DNA of 64,000 bases, from NCBI RefSeq assembly GCF_018139145.2, contig NC_059481.1, positions 11,644,368 through 11,708,367 of the forward strand, read 5' to 3'. Every line of letters starts with the position of its first letter. The first letter of the stretch is position 1. The notes under the pieces are model-generated. The model was not told where the DNA came from. It did no database searches and worked only from the letters and a program-made list of their open reading frames with translations. The translations under genes were made by a program, and so were the position numbers. Source of the stretch: Gymnogyps californianus (lineage: Eukaryota > Chordata > Aves > Accipitriformes > Cathartidae). Below are positions 61,701 through 64,000 of the stretch, in pieces.

Positions 61701-64000
61701 ACAGTATTCCTTCATAATTGGAAAACATAACATTACAGATAATCGAATGTAATTGTCCAGAGGTTCAAGGAAGTGTTTCCACAGGCAATAATTTATATAA
61801 CAAGAAAGAAAACCCCATTGTCCACTTAGAAGGGTTAAAGGTGAGGAAGTGGGAATACAAACTATGCTATGCAATCAAATTCTTGACATAATTGCATTTG
61901 GTTTTGTTTTGTGTACAGAAGTCACATAAAATCATGTGTTCTAAGAGTAGTATTTACTTTAAAGAAATCTTTCTGCACATGTATTAGAAAACATGAAAGA
62001 AACTATGTAAAAGTTCAAGCATTCAGCACATTTAACCATTTATGAGTTAGTTATTAATATTTTATAAACTGTCACTTAAAAGAACAGGAAAAATACTGCT
62101 CACCAATTCAGAGAAAGTAAGTGATCTTTAGTTTAATGGTTTAACATATAAGCTTCATGAAATTATGAAACATGCTGGTTGCTATGGTACACATGCATTT
62201 CTCTGATGGAATAGATGGGAAAGTAACATAATACACATTGCGTTCTCTTGCATGAAGAATATAACTCCTTTTGGATCTTTTTGAGTCTGTCTGGCTTTTT
62301 CTTCTACAGACTTAATTTCCTATCTTTACTCTTTCTTAGTGAACAGTATTCTTTGCTCATGGTAAAAATGCATCCAGCAATTGAATTGCCCCTTTTTTTT
62401 AAAGTGGACAACCTTGCGATGCACTTTTTTAAAGTATCTGTTACATTTACAGCAGTTGAACCGTGACAGATTTTGAAAGATTGTGAAAAAATATTGCTAT
62501 TTCTGCCAGCAAGAAGTGTTTCATGAATGCAAAAGCTGTACAGAAAATAGAGCTCAAATTCATACTGTATAGGGTATTTTTACCACCTTGTATATAATAC
62601 ACTGTACATCATAATTTCTCCCTAATTTCTGTCTTACTCTACTCTTTCATGAACCATTCATAATCATAATAACTAAAACAAATAGTGGTTGTTATTTTGA
62701 CTGTGATTGTTTTAAAATGTCAGGTAAGTATAACAGATTGTGCTGTTTGTGTAGACTCTGAAACAAATTCTCAGTAAAGGGGGTACAACTGAAGTTACTG
62801 AAACATATCAAATCATTTGTGTGACTAGAACACTAAAATCTAATTGTAAGCTAAGAGATATAAAGTTGGATGGCATGTAATAGTAAGGACATATAAATGT
62901 ATAGACAACTCAGAAAAGAAGAACCTGGGCATATTACAGATAAATGTGTCAGCTAGGAAAGTCCAAAGGCACACCTTTGGCAACGTGTACAGATCATCAA
63001 ATCCAACTAAAGAAGAGGTGAGCATATCCTTAGCACATAACTGAAGAAGAAAAATAAGGGTTGTATGGGTGAATCAGTTTGGGAGAAAAATGCTGGAAGT
63101 AGCGTGCAAACAGTAACAAGAGATCATTAAAGTTCCTGATAGTTTTCTATTAAAAAGCCAGTTTGCCCAAAATCGGGCATTTCTATTTTTTACCTGAAAT
63201 TTTTAATGTGCACAAACAGGACAATCCTAACAATTACGTTTCAAAAGGGGAAAATATTTCACTGGTGGAAAATCTGATCAGGACCAAAAAAAGTTACAGA
63301 GTGTGTGAATGAAAATTCATCACCAAATGAGGATACTGTCAGTGAGTTTTGGTGGGGCTAAAGGGGAAGGCTGAGTCTTTTCTATAAAGGTGTAGATATA
63401 TGTATAAAATACCTACCACTAAAACTCATGGATAAGCCAAAGATTGGGAGAACAGTAACAATGAAGACAGGATGTCCACACAAAAATAATGTAAATAACC
63501 TGTAGAACTGCCTTAAAGAAGTGCTTTAAGACAGGCAGATGCAAAGTTATTCATCCTGGGATGCAGAAAGCTGGCCAAAATACCTAAGACAAGACCACAT
63601 CTTTAGAAGACAGCAAACATGTATATCCTTCAGGCCAAAGTCTGTCTTGGAGATATCCAAACAGGCTGTAAACAAGCCAACTCACACTGCATATACTAGA
63701 GCTATGGCAAAACAGACTCCTAAACAATCTGATTTATCCTGCCAAGAAGTCTGATAAAAACTAGCTGGAGTATCTCTGTGATGTACTACTGTCTATGATA
63801 CTGAAGTACTTATTAGATATGACTCTCATATCTAGAAGAGATATTTTTTAATGATGGGTTGTTTCCGGTTGTTTACTAGACTTTCTTAAATTTCTGTACT
63901 AGCTCCTCTCTTCTTCTAGGCAAGAAGATTTAAATAGGTAATTTTCATCTTCAGAAATCTACACCAGTTTTCTGCTTCTGCCAAAACTTTGTACAAGGCC
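58721..64000. other. Unique AT-rich sequence to the window end
   Basis: No gene or recognised interspersed repeat. It contains a perfect 10-bp-arm hairpin at 60140-60162 and a short (AT)n run near 60866. All open frames are under 75 codons with no recognisable domain. Confidence 0.5.
60140..60162. repeat. Perfect hairpin, 10-bp arms
   Basis: Arms ggcagtagat and atctactgcc are exact reverse complements around a three-base loop. The sequence next to it (taactggtaagttaa) is also partly self-complementary. Too short for a typical pre-miRNA. Confidence 0.8.

Noticed and set aside
1..64000. CRISPR arrays, prokaryotic operons, phage or plasmid features
   Set aside because: No spaced identical repeats, no dense coding, and eukaryotic (avian) repeats throughout.

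Overview
This 64 kb window looks like bird nuclear DNA with no protein-coding gene that I can support. It is AT-rich and stop-dense in every frame. There are no operons, ribosome binding sites, tRNAs or rRNAs. The avian call rests on the interspersed repeats. CR1 LINEs dominate, including one relatively young 3' fragment with the (ATTCTATGAT)n tail typical of avian CR1. There are also three solo LTRs of one ERVL-like family, with TG...CA ends, 5-bp target-site duplications, a TATA box and an ATTAAA signal. The window is most likely a gene desert or the inside of a very large intron; I see no convincing exon.

Layout: 1-8257 is mostly unique sequence, with a homeobox-motif-rich candidate conserved block near 6.2-6.5 kb. 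Solo LTR 1 lies at 8258-8851. A weak L1/Tx1-like reverse-transcriptase relic sits near 14.1 kb. A repeat cluster fills 15.6-18.2 kb: an old minus-strand CR1 carrying the reverse-transcriptase region (15573-16790), then a second old minus-strand CR1 3' end (17226-18190) split by solo LTR 2 (17443-18070). A small palindromic, MITE-like element is at 20147-20251. The stretch 20-34 kb is mostly unique, with a candidate conserved block at 28.7-28.95 kb. An L2-type endonuclease relic is at 34.8-35.1 kb, an 80-bp tandem duplication at 35933-36092, and an old plus-strand CR1 3' end at 37554-37702. Solo LTR 3 is at 50972-51533, an RTE-like LINE relic near 53.55 kb, and a 5'-truncated, disabled CR1 at 57756-58720. 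The remainder is unique sequence with small microsatellites and short palindromes.

No new biological system is evident. The best observations are: three solo LTRs with intact 5-bp duplications; a nested insertion whose empty site can be read directly; protein-level relics of at least three LINE clades that are rare in birds (L1/Tx1-like, L2-like, RTE-like); a diverged 80-bp tandem duplication; and an antisense reading frame that stays open in all three LTR copies and could mislead gene predictors.
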